This document shows positions 7,310 to 14,630 of a stretch of DNA of 64,000 bases, piece by piece; within the stretch, counting starts at the first letter, position 1, and every line of letters begins with the position of its first letter. The DNA is from JBBQAA01 sp038276395 (GTDB lineage Bacteria > Actinomycetota > Thermoleophilia > Solirubrobacterales > Solirubrobacteraceae), in the NCBI GenBank assembly GCA_038276395.1, contig JBBQAA010000040.1:3973-67972 (forward strand). The letters are read 5' to 3'. A program made the position numbers and the translations under genes. The notes under the pieces are model-generated. The model searched no databases. It was not told the DNA's origin and saw only the letters and a list, made by a program, of their open reading frames with translations.

Positions 7310-7858
7310 CTATTCGTCGTGGCGCTCAGGGTACCTTCCGGCCATGTGATGAACGATGCGCAGCGAGCGGACGGGACCGGGCAGCGGCCCCGTCTCCCGC
7401 GTGAAGCGTTCAGGACCGTCGGGCGCGAGGGCGGCGAAGCCGGCGCTCACACGCGCGAGATACTCGTCGGCGACGACGCAGCGCCCGGCCGCCCGGCCGC
7501 GGCGCAGGCGCTCCCGCCCGGCGGCCGAGCCGACGTAGGCCCAGGCCGGGCCCGCGGAGGTCCCCACACACGCGCGCGCGTAGTTCCGCTCGCGCGCGTC
7601 GAGGGCGGGGAGGTCCGCCTCGGCCACCTCCACGACGGCACCGGTGACCTCGCCGCCGGGGTCCGGTTCGAGGTCGAGGAAGGCGACCCAGAGGGCGGGC
7701 CGCTCGCCGGTCGCCGTGTCCTCGAAGTGCTTATAGCCCGTGATGTCCTCCATGTTGTCCATGGCCACGCCCCAGGTTCGCCGCCGGCCGCGGAGCGTCG
7801 CTGGGCGCCCGCCTTCCGCGGCGGGGACGAGCGAGCCGTAGCCGAAGACGAGCGGCAC
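7310..7858 (-). CDS. Gamma-glutamylcyclotransferase-like protein
   Basis: This 182-aa protein opens with LVFGYGSLV, the YGSL substrate-loop signature of the AIG2/GGCT fold, which cyclises gamma-glutamyl amines to 5-oxoproline. LPALDARERNYARACV supplies the glutamate region typical of the family, though the exact catalytic Glu is not certain. It starts at a GTG with TAGGTT 6 nt upstream, divergent from dnaE2. Its placement between imuB and dnaE2 is unusual. Confidence 0.7.
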   Translation of the reverse strand: MPLVFGYGSLVPAAEGGRPATLRGRRRTWGVAMDNMEDITGYKHFEDTATGERPALWVAFLDLEPDPGGEVTGAVVEVAEADLPALDARERNYARACVGTSAGPAWAYVGSAAGRERLRRGRAAGRCVVADEYLARVSAGFAALAPDGPERFTRETGPLPGPVRSLRIVHHMAGRYPERHDE

Positions 7859-7864
7859 GCGGAC

Positions 7865-7870
7865 AACCTA
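7865..7870 (-). promoter_or_regulatory. -10 box of the cyclotransferase-like gene
   Basis: Minus-strand TAGGTT is 6 nt before the GTG at 7858, implying a leaderless transcript. The dnaE2 SOS box lies about 35 bp upstream of this element, so LexA could affect both directions. Confidence 0.6.
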
Positions 7871-7903
7871 TGGGCAGCTCGTCGCTTCCGTCCGGTCTGT
7901 ATG

Positions 7904-7917
7904 CGAACATGCGTTCG
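7904..7917 (+). promoter_or_regulatory. SOS box at dnaE2 start
   Basis: CGAACATGCGTTCG matches the LexA box perfectly, and its final G is the first base of the dnaE2 GTG start codon (7917). Confidence 0.87.
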
Positions 7918-10900
7918 TGTCCTACGTCGAGCTCCACGCGCACTCGGCCTTCTCGTTCCTCGACGGTGCCTCGTTGCCGGAGGATCTCGCGCGCGCAGCC
8001 GTCGAGCACGGCTACTCCTCCTTCGCGCTCACCGACCACAACGGCGTCTCGGGGTCGATGGAGTGGGCGGAGTCCGCGCGGGCCCTCGGGCTCTCGGCTC
8101 TGCACGGCGCCGAGGTCGACCTCTCCGACGGGCGCCACCTGACGCTCCTGGCCGAGAGCACGCGGGGGTGGGGGAGCCTCTGCCGCATCCTCACCGCGGC
8201 CCACGCCCACACGCGAGAGAGACCGGCCGGCACGCCCGTGGGCGATCCTCACGTCCCGCTCGAGACCGTGCTCGCCCACGCCGAGGGGCTCGTCTGCCTC
8301 TCGGGCTGCGCGAGCCGGGGGGTGGAGGACGAGCCGACGCTCCGGCGCCTGCGCGAGGTCTTCGGCCCGGAGAGCCTGCGAGTCGAGCTCCAGCGCCCCT
8401 TCCACGCGGGCGACCGAGCGCAGAGCCGCCGCCGGGCGGCGCTCGCGCGGCGGCTCGGGCTGCGGACCGTGGCCACGGGGAACGTCCACGCCCACTCGCG
8501 CGCCCGCGCGCGGCTGCAGGACGCGCTCGTCGCCGTGCGTCTGCGCAAGACCCTCGAGTCCTCGGAGCCCGAGCGCCGCGGCAACCACGCCCACGTCCTC
8601 GCCTCCCCAGCGGCGATGGCCGCGCGGTTCTCCGACTTCCCCGAGGCGGTGGCCGAGACCGAGCGCCTGGCCGAGCGGCTCGCGCTCGACCTGAAGGTCG
8701 ATCTCGGCTACCGCTACCCCGGCGCGGAGGACGCAGAGCAGCCCTGCATCCTCGCCGAGGCGTGCCGTGTGGCCTTCGAGGAGCGCTACCCGCCGGGCCA
8801 TCGCCACCGCGCGGAGGCGGCGCGGCGCCTCGAGCAGGAGCTCCGCCTCATCGAGCGGCTCGGGCTCTCCGGCTTCTTCGTCCTGCACCGGGACATCCTC
8901 GAGCTGGCGCGGGAGGTTGCCGTCGAGGTCCGGGGGCCGGACACCGCCCGCGCGCTCCTGCCGCCGGGGCGGGGGCGGGGGTCGAGCGTCTCCTCCATCG
9001 TCTGCTACCTCACGGGTCTCTCCCACGTCGACCCGATCGCCAACGAGCTCCTGCTCGGCCGCTTCCTGAACGAGGAGATCTCCGCCCTGCCGGACATCGA
9101 CCTCGACTTCCCGCGCGACGTGCGCGAGCGGCTCCTGCCCCGCATCCACGACGTCTACGGCATCGAGCGCTCGGCCCTCGTCGCCGCCTTCCCGACCTAC
9201 CGCGCCCGGGGGGCGATCCGCGAGCTCGGCAAGGTGCTCGGCCTGCCGCCGGGGGAGATCGAGCGCGTCGCCCGGGGCTCTGAGGGCTGGTCGGCGTTGG
9301 AGCTCGAGCGGGACATCGCCGCCTCGCTCGGCGAGCGCCGCCTGGCCTCGGGCCGCTGGCGCTGGCTCGCCGCGCTCGGGCGCGAGGCCCACGGGCTGCC
9401 GCGCCATCTCTCCCAGCACTCGGGCGGGATGATCGTCTCCACACGGCCGCTCGTGGACTGCGTGCCCGTCGTCCCCGCCGCGATGGCGGGCCGGCAGATC
9501 TGCCAGTGGGACAAGGACTCCTGCGCCGACGCGGGCTTTCTCAAGATCGACCTGCTCGGCCTGGGGATGCTCTCCGCCGTCGAGCGCGCGGTCGAGACGA
9601 TCGCGCGCACGCGCTCCGAGCGGATCGACCTCTCGCGGATCCCCCACGACGACCCCGAGGTTTACTCCGCGATCCAGCGAGCGGAGACGCTCGGTGTCTT
9701 CCAGATCGAGTCCCGCGCCCAGATGGCCTCGCTCCTGCGCACGCGGCCGGCGACGCTCGACGACCTGACGGTGCAGGTGGCGATCGTCCGGCCGGGGCCG
9801 ATCCAGGGCGGCGCTGTGAACCCCTACATCGATCGCCGCCAGCGTCTGCGGGAGGATCCGGAGTACCAGATCCCCTACCTGCACCCCTCGCTCGAGCCAG
9901 TGCTCTCGGACACGCTCGGGACGATCATCTTCCAGGACCAGGTCATCGAGGTCGCGATGGCCTTCGCGGGCTTCTCGCCCGGTCAGGCCGAGGAGCTCCG
10001 CCGGGCGATGAGCCGCAAGCGCTCGGCCGAGGCGATCGAGGCGCTGCACCAGGACTTCCTCGACGGCGCGCGGGCCACGCACGGGGTGGAGGAGGACCTC
10101 GCCGAGCGGGTCTTCCAGATGATCACCGGGTTCTCGGGCTTCGGGTTCCCGAAGGCTCACGGCGCCGCCTTCGGCCTGCTCGCCTACCAGTCGACGTGGC
10201 TGCGCGTCCACTACTTCCCCGAGCTCTTCGTCGCGCTGCTGAACGAGCAGCCGATGGGCTTCTATCCCTCCGACGCGCTCGTCCACGAGGCGCAGCGCCG
10301 GGGGGTCGCGGTGCATCCGCCGGAGGTGAACGCCTCGGGGGTGGAGTGCGAGGTCGACGAGGCGGGGGCGATCCGGGTCGGGCTCGGCTACGTCCGCGGG
10401 GCCCGCCGGGCGGAGGTCGAGGCGCTCGTGGCCGCCCGGGAGGCCGAGGGCCCCTTCCGCGACCTCAGCGAGCTCGCCTCCCGGGTCGGCGCCGGCCGGC
10501 CCGCGCTCGAGGCGCTCGCCTGGGCAGGGGCGTGCGACGATCTCGCGGGCGGTGATCGCCGCGTGGCACTCTGGCGCCTGGGCGCCTCGACGCCGGGCCG
10601 GCGGGTGCCGGGGGGGACGCAGCTCGCGCTGCCGCTCGAAGCGCCCACGGCGCCGGGGCTCGCGCGCGTCGGCGCGTGGGAGGAGGTGATCGCCGACTAC
10701 GCCACGACGGGCGTCTCGGCCCGGGCCCATCCCCTGGCGCTCCTGCGCTCTGAGCTCCCGGCCGGCGCGGTCACGAGCGGCGACCTCGTGCACCTGCGCC
10801 ACGGGCGGCGGGTGCGGATCGGCGGCCTCGTCGTCGCCCGCCAGCGCCCGGGCACGGCGAGCGGGGTCGTGTTCATGCTGATCGAGGACGAGCTCGGGAC

Positions 10901-11261
10901 GGTCAACCTCGTCGTCCCGCCGCCCGTCTACGAGCGCTTCCGCCTCACCGTGCGCACGGAGCCGCTGATCCTCGCCGAGGGCGTCCTCGAGCGCCATCCC
11001 GCGGCGGGCGGTGGGCTCAACGTCCTCACCGACCGGATCACGGCGCTCGACGCCGCGGACCGGCCGCGCACGGAGGCGAAGGAGTTCTCCCTGCTCGACG
11101 AGATCGAGCGCCGGCGGCAGCTGGCCGCGATCGCGGTGGGCGGGACCGACAGCGAGCCCGCCGCCGCGGCCGGCGCGGGCGCGGGCGCGGGCGCCGACCC
11201 GGGCGACTTCCGCGCGGTGGCGCCGCCCGTCATGTCCTTCGCAGCGGGGAGGAGGCGGTGA
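7917..11261 (+). CDS. dnaE2: Error-prone DNA polymerase DnaE2
   Basis: DnaE2 is the C-family polymerase that performs translesion synthesis with ImuB. At 1114 aa the length is normal. The PHP domain starts YVELHAHSAFSFLDG with DHNGVSG near residue 40. The palm carries PDIDLDFP with catalytic Asp393 and Asp395. The conserved IIFQDQVIEVAMAFAGFSPG, helix-hairpin-helix (LYGFGFPKAH-like FSGFGFPKAH) and C-terminal OB fold (VRIGGLVVARQRPGTASG) follow in order. The GTG at 7917 overlaps the SOS box and no ribosome site precedes it, so translation is probably leaderless. No imuA-like RecA fragment is present in the window. Confidence 0.95.
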   Translation: MSYVELHAHSAFSFLDGASLPEDLARAAVEHGYSSFALTDHNGVSGSMEWAESARALGLSALHGAEVDLSDGRHLTLLAESTRGWGSLCRILTAAHAHTRERPAGTPVGDPHVPLETVLAHAEGLVCLSGCASRGVEDEPTLRRLREVFGPESLRVELQRPFHAGDRAQSRRRAALARRLGLRTVATGNVHAHSRARARLQDALVAVRLRKTLESSEPERRGNHAHVLASPAAMAARFSDFPEAVAETERLAERLALDLKVDLGYRYPGAEDAEQPCILAEACRVAFEERYPPGHRHRAEAARRLEQELRLIERLGLSGFFVLHRDILELAREVAVEVRGPDTARALLPPGRGRGSSVSSIVCYLTGLSHVDPIANELLLGRFLNEEISALPDIDLDFPRDVRERLLPRIHDVYGIERSALVAAFPTYRARGAIRELGKVLGLPPGEIERVARGSEGWSALELERDIAASLGERRLASGRWRWLAALGREAHGLPRHLSQHSGGMIVSTRPLVDCVPVVPAAMAGRQICQWDKDSCADAGFLKIDLLGLGMLSAVERAVETIARTRSERIDLSRIPHDDPEVYSAIQRAETLGVFQIESRAQMASLLRTRPATLDDLTVQVAIVRPGPIQGGAVNPYIDRRQRLREDPEYQIPYLHPSLEPVLSDTLGTIIFQDQVIEVAMAFAGFSPGQAEELRRAMSRKRSAEAIEALHQDFLDGARATHGVEEDLAERVFQMITGFSGFGFPKAHGAAFGLLAYQSTWLRVHYFPELFVALLNEQPMGFYPSDALVHEAQRRGVAVHPPEVNASGVECEVDEAGAIRVGLGYVRGARRAEVEALVAAREAEGPFRDLSELASRVGAGRPALEALAWAGACDDLAGGDRRVALWRLGASTPGRRVPGGTQLALPLEAPTAPGLARVGAWEEVIADYATTGVSARAHPLALLRSELPAGAVTSGDLVHLRHGRRVRIGGLVVARQRPGTASGVVFMLIEDELGTVNLVVPPPVYERFRLTVRTEPLILAEGVLERHPAAGGGLNVLTDRITALDAADRPRTEAKEFSLLDEIERRRQLAAIAVGGTDSEPAAAAGAGAGAGADPGDFRAVAPPVMSFAAGRRR

Positions 11262-11327
11262 GCAGAGGCGTTCCCCGGCGCCCTCGCCATCCCTCCGGCG
11301 ATCCGGACGGGTATCTTCCGCCCAGCC

Positions 11328-11816
11328 ATGGCTCCGTTCCTCTTCGTCGGCTTCTGGATCGTCATCGCCCTTGGCCTCACCTTCGTGGGGCTCCGCGGCG
11401 GCCCGGGCGGCGCGCGCGAGGCGCTGCAGAGCCAGTCGCGCGGCAGCCGGAAGTTCGCCAGCCTGTTCTTCGTCGTGGTCTTCGCCGGCCTCGGGCTCGT
11501 CGTTCCCGCCGTGCTGCTGGCCGGCAACCACGACAAGGCGGATGAGCACTACAACGGCGTCAAGCTAACCGCGATGGACGGCCGCGGGCGCGAGATCTTC
11601 CGCCTGCAGTGCGCGACCTGCCACACCTTGGCGGCGGCCAAGGCGGCGGGCAAGGTCGGGCCGAACCTCGATCAGCTGAAGCCCCCGAAGGCTCTCGTCC
11701 TCGACGCGCTGAAGAACGGCCGCATCCGCGGCAACGGCACCATGCCCGCGAACCTCGTCAGCGGCAAGGACGCTGACGCCGTGGCGGGTTTCGTGGCCAA
11801 GGTCGCGGGCCACTGA
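11328..11816 (+). CDS. Membrane-anchored cytochrome c
   Basis: This 162-aa protein has membrane helices at about residues 4-22 and 43-65, then one class I cytochrome c domain facing outside. CATCH (Cys95, Cys98, His99) binds heme covalently and Met139 in GNGTMPAN is the likely second axial ligand. TMPANLVSGKDADAVAGFVA is the usual C-terminal helix. It probably carries electrons in a respiratory chain. It stands alone between dnaE2 and the riboswitch; the partner complex is not in the window. Confidence 0.88.
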   Translation: MAPFLFVGFWIVIALGLTFVGLRGGPGGAREALQSQSRGSRKFASLFFVVVFAGLGLVVPAVLLAGNHDKADEHYNGVKLTAMDGRGREIFRLQCATCHTLAAAKAAGKVGPNLDQLKPPKALVLDALKNGRIRGNGTMPANLVSGKDADAVAGFVAKVAGH

Positions 11817-11900
11817 CCCAGCCTGCGCCGCGGCGTTCCGTCCGGAGCACCGCGTAAGACTCGCGCCGAACCCGGCGTTATGTCCCTGCTAGCATCGGCC

Positions 11901-12060
11901 GCCGTCGTACCGCTGAATCCTCGCCGCCCGGCGGGGAACGGGGGACCCAGGCAGGTGGGGCGAATCGCCTTTTGATCGCGAAGCGCCGCTTTGACCACCG
12001 CCCCGTGGGCGGTGGTGCCCGCGGCGTGAGCCCGGCAGCTAACCCCGCAAGCCCAACGAA
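11901..12060 (+). promoter_or_regulatory. Probable cyclic di-AMP (ydaO/yuaA) riboswitch
   Basis: The leader carries the conserved blocks of the ydaO-yuaA aptamer in order: CGCTGAATCC, GGGGGACCCAGG, GGTGGGGCGAATC, a variable hairpin (ccaccgcccc-gtgg-gcggtgg region), CGTGAGCCCGGCAGCTAACC, then CCGCAAGC. Cyclic di-AMP usually turns such genes off; known targets are potassium transport and cell-wall genes. A purine-rich AGAGGA lies just after the aptamer and before the ATG at 12073, and cgtcg (11903-11907) could pair with cgacg (12068-12072), which suggests control of translation. Identified by eye from memory of the consensus. Confidence 0.8.
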
Positions 12061-12072
12061 AGAGGACCGACG

Positions 12073-12279
12073 ATGCACAGCTCCCGCCCGGCCCCGGCCG
12101 GCCCCAAGCCGAGCACGCCCCGCCGCACCGTGGTCATCCGCGGCCAGGTCGCACCGCCGCGCCGCCCCCGGACGCCGGCCCGCGAGCGGATGGGCGCCCG
12201 CCCCGACCGCGCGGCGCTCTACGCGCTGCTCCTCGGGCTCTTCCTCATCCTCGTCGCCGTCGCCAGCGCGCACCCGTAG
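12073..12279 (+). CDS. 68-aa single-pass membrane protein under the riboswitch
   Basis: The protein has a basic, proline-rich N-terminal half (residues 1-46, cytosolic by the positive-inside rule) and one hydrophobic helix (about 47-66, ALYALLLGLFLILVAVA), ending SAHP. No known family is recognised. It follows directly on a cyclic di-AMP type leader with AGAGGA as ribosome site, and its TAG stop overlaps the glnA -10 box. Osmotic or cell-wall roles would fit the riboswitch but are inference. Confidence 0.72.
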   Translation: MHSSRPAPAGPKPSTPRRTVVIRGQVAPPRRPRTPARERMGARPDRAALYALLLGLFLILVAVASAHP

Positions 12280-12282
12280 TCT
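12277..12282 (+). promoter_or_regulatory. -10 box of glnA
   Basis: TAGTCT begins with the stop codon of the 68-aa gene and lies 6 nt before the glnA GTG (12289). glnA can thus be transcribed without the riboswitch leader. Confidence 0.55.
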
Positions 12283-12288
12283 GCGGGG

Positions 12289-13626
12289 GTGCCCGACTCC
12301 CCCGAGTCCCCGGCCGACGTCCTCGCGCTCGTCCAGGAGCAGGGGATCCGCTTTATCCGCCTGTGGTTCACGGACATCCTTGGGCAGCTCAAGTCCTTCT
12401 CGGTGAACTCCTCAGAGCTCGCCGACGCCTTCGAGGGCGGGATGGGCTTCGACGGCTCCTCGATCACCGGTTTCAATGCGATCGAGGAGTCGGACATGAT
12501 CGCCATGCCCGACCCGTCGACCTTCGCGGTCCTGCCCTGGCGCCCGACCGACGAGGGCGTCGCGCGCATGTTCTGCGACGTCCTCACACCGGAGCGGACG
12601 CCGTACGAGGGCGATCCCCGCCACGTCCTGCGTCGCGCCCACGAGCGCGCGCGGGCGATGGGCTTTGATCGCTACAACGTCGGGCCCGAGCTCGAGTTCT
12701 ACCTCTTCCGCGATTCGAAGGGGACGGAGGTCCTCGACAACGGCGGCTACTTCGACCTGACGACGCTCGACGCCGGCACGGACTTCCGCCGGGACACCGT
12801 CCTCGCCCTCGAGCAGCTCGGGATCCACGTCGAGTACACCCACCACGAGGTCGGGCCCTCCCAGCACGAGATCGACATGCGCTACGCCGACGCGCTGAAG
12901 ATGGCCGACGACTGCATGACCTACCGCATCACCGTGAAGGAATACGCGATGAAGTACGGCCTGCATGCGACGTTCATGCCCAAGCCGCTGCACGGTGAGA
13001 ACGGGTCGGGGATGCACACCCACCAATCGCTCTTCGCCGACGGGAGAAACGCCTTCTACGACCCGGAGGACCAGTGGTTCCTCTCCGAGACCGGCAAGGC
13101 TTTCATCGCCGGCCAGCTCCGCCACGCGCGCGAGATCTCCTCGATCTTCGCCCAGTGGGTCAACTCCTACAAGCGGCTCGTGCCGGGCTACGAGGCGCCG
13201 GTCTACGTGGCCTGGAGCCGCCGCAACCGCTCGGCGCTCGTGCGCGTGCCGCTCTACCACCCGGGCAAGGAGCGCACGACGCGGATGGAGCTCCGCTGTC
13301 CCGACCCCGCATGCAATCCCTATCTGACCTTTGCCGTCCTGCTCCAGGCGGGCCTCGAGGGGATCGAGAAGGGCTACGAGCTGCCGGAGCCGATGGAGAA
13401 GAACCTCTACCACCTCGCGCCCGACGAGCGCCGTCGGCTGGGTATCGAGGAGCTCCCGGAGACGCTCGGGGAGGCGATCGAGATAACCGCGGAGTCAGAG
13501 CTCGTGCTGCGGACTCTCGGCGAGCACATGTTCAACCGCTTCGTCGAGATCAAGCGCCAGGAGTGGGACGACTACCGAGTGCAGGTCACGCCCTGGGAGC
13601 TCGAGCGCTACCTCCCAGTGCTGTAG
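12289..13626 (+). CDS. glnA: Glutamine synthetase, type I-alpha
   Basis: The enzyme makes glutamine from glutamate, ammonia and ATP as a cytosolic dodecamer. At 445 aa it has the GSI-alpha length. The motifs are FDGSSITGF, NVGPELEFYLF, HEVGPSQHEIDMRY (metal and glutamate ligands), NSYKRLVPGYEAPVYVAWS and RMELRCPDPACNPYL. The C-terminus (LGEHMFNRFVEIKRQEWDDY) resembles the Bacillus enzyme. A KNLY motif is present but not in the context of the adenylylation tyrosine of GSI-beta, so adenylylation is doubtful. GTG start with a -10 box 6 nt upstream. Confidence 0.95.
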   Translation: MPDSPESPADVLALVQEQGIRFIRLWFTDILGQLKSFSVNSSELADAFEGGMGFDGSSITGFNAIEESDMIAMPDPSTFAVLPWRPTDEGVARMFCDVLTPERTPYEGDPRHVLRRAHERARAMGFDRYNVGPELEFYLFRDSKGTEVLDNGGYFDLTTLDAGTDFRRDTVLALEQLGIHVEYTHHEVGPSQHEIDMRYADALKMADDCMTYRITVKEYAMKYGLHATFMPKPLHGENGSGMHTHQSLFADGRNAFYDPEDQWFLSETGKAFIAGQLRHAREISSIFAQWVNSYKRLVPGYEAPVYVAWSRRNRSALVRVPLYHPGKERTTRMELRCPDPACNPYLTFAVLLQAGLEGIEKGYELPEPMEKNLYHLAPDERRRLGIEELPETLGEAIEITAESELVLRTLGEHMFNRFVEIKRQEWDDYRVQVTPWELERYLPVL

Positions 13627-13651
13627 CCCGGCCCCGACCCGAGGACGTCGT

Positions 13652-13948
13652 CTACTTCTTCGGCAGGGTGCCCTGCGCGGTGCAGCCCGCCGACGACGCC
13701 GCGCTCCTCTGCTGGGCGTTCGGCACGAAGCGCTTGCTGTCGCGCGTGTAGCGGTAGTGCTTCGGGCGCGCCAGGTAGTCCGAGGGGTAGAGGCTCGGAC
13801 ACAGCCGCGCGAGCTGCTGATCGCTCAGCTTCTTGACGGCCGGGTTCTGCAGGAAGTCCCGGCGCTTGGCCTGATCCCCGGTGATGGCGGCGCCGCAGCC
13901 GGAGGCGGCGAGCGCGAGTAGTGCGAGGGGGAAGGCGGCGCGGCGCAT
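13652..13948 (-). CDS. Small predicted lipoprotein
   Basis: This 98-aa protein starts MRRAAFPLALLALAASGCGA, a type II signal peptide with lipobox ASGC (Cys18). The mature part has two further cysteines (one in LARLCPSLYP, one in SSAGCTAQG) that could pair, and no recognised domain. It is convergent with glnA and on the same strand as the TetR gene. Confidence 0.65.
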   Translation of the reverse strand: MRRAAFPLALLALAASGCGAAITGDQAKRRDFLQNPAVKKLSDQQLARLCPSLYPSDYLARPKHYRYTRDSKRFVPNAQQRSAASSAGCTAQGTLPKK

Positions 13949-13977
13949 CGGCCGGGCAGGCTATTGCCTCGCGGGGC

Positions 13978-14541
13978 TCAGACCCGGACGCCGGTGAGCA
14001 CGATCTCGAGGTAGCGCTCCCAGTCGCCGCCCGTGCGCGTCACGGCTGAGAGGCCACAGAACAGCGTGTGCAGGTCCTCCTCGGTGACCTCGGGCCGGGC
14101 GAGGCCCTGGGCCTGGGCACGGGCGAGGATCGCGCCCGTCGGCGGCCCCAGGCGCACCCGATGGCAGCAGCGGTCGGGGAGGTCGTCGGCCAGCGAGAGG
14201 AGCGCGTCGGCCTGCCCGCGGTTGGCCGCCTGGTCCTGGGCGGCGCGGCGGAAGACCCGGGTGAGGCCGGCCCAGGGGTCCGGGTCGGTCGCGCACTCCG
14301 CGGCGATGAAGGCCGCGAGCGCGTCGATCTGGCGCTCGAGCACGGCCTCGGCCAGCTTCTGCTTGGTGGGGAAGTGACGGTAGAGCGTGCCGACGCCGAC
14401 CCCGGCGCGCCGGGCGACGTCCTCCATCTGAGCCTCCTGGCCGGCGTCGGCAAAGACCTTCTCGGCCGCCTCGAGGACCCGCGCCCGGTTGCGCGCCGCG
14501 TCGGCGCGGAGCGGTTTTGCGACGGGGTGGGTAAGGGTCAC
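13978..14541 (-). CDS. TetR-family regulator of the adjacent MFS exporter
   Basis: From the GTG at 14541 the protein is 187 aa. Residues about 12-58 form the TetR helix-turn-helix (RVLEAAEKVFADAGQEAQME, then RRAGVGVGTLYRHFPTKQKL). The C-terminal ligand domain is of the SbtR-like type. It is divergent from a DHA2 exporter, with two inverted repeats between them, so it most likely represses the exporter and itself until a compound binds. Reading further upstream would put the operators inside the gene, which argues for the GTG. Confidence 0.88.
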   Translation of the reverse strand: MTLTHPVAKPLRADAARNRARVLEAAEKVFADAGQEAQMEDVARRAGVGVGTLYRHFPTKQKLAEAVLERQIDALAAFIAAECATDPDPWAGLTRVFRRAAQDQAANRGQADALLSLADDLPDRCCHRVRLGPPTGAILARAQAQGLARPEVTEEDLHTLFCGLSAVTRTGGDWERYLEIVLTGVRV

Positions 14542-14549
14542 CGACAAAG

Positions 14550-14599
14550 CGGAAGTAGTGTTCCGGTTGCTTGCTAGGGTGGCGGCCGCCAACCGGAAC
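14550..14599. promoter_or_regulatory. Inverted-repeat operators between TetR and MFS genes
   Basis: A perfect inverted repeat has arms gttccggttg (14560-14569) and caaccggaac (14590-14599) with a 20-bp spacer. A second, shorter one pairs cggaa (14550-14554) with ttccg (14561-14565). The shared ccggaac half-site suggests two TetR dimers binding in the divergent promoter region. Confidence 0.6.
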
Positions 14600-14630
14600 C
14601 GGCAGTCCGATTCTACCCGAAAGGCCGCTC

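Noticed and set aside
7731..11549. Open frame of about 1270 codons on the minus strand opposite dnaE2
   Set aside because: It is antisense to a textbook DnaE2 with all catalytic motifs. Its translation is low-complexity Arg/Gly/Ala/Asp text, the usual shadow in very GC-rich DNA.
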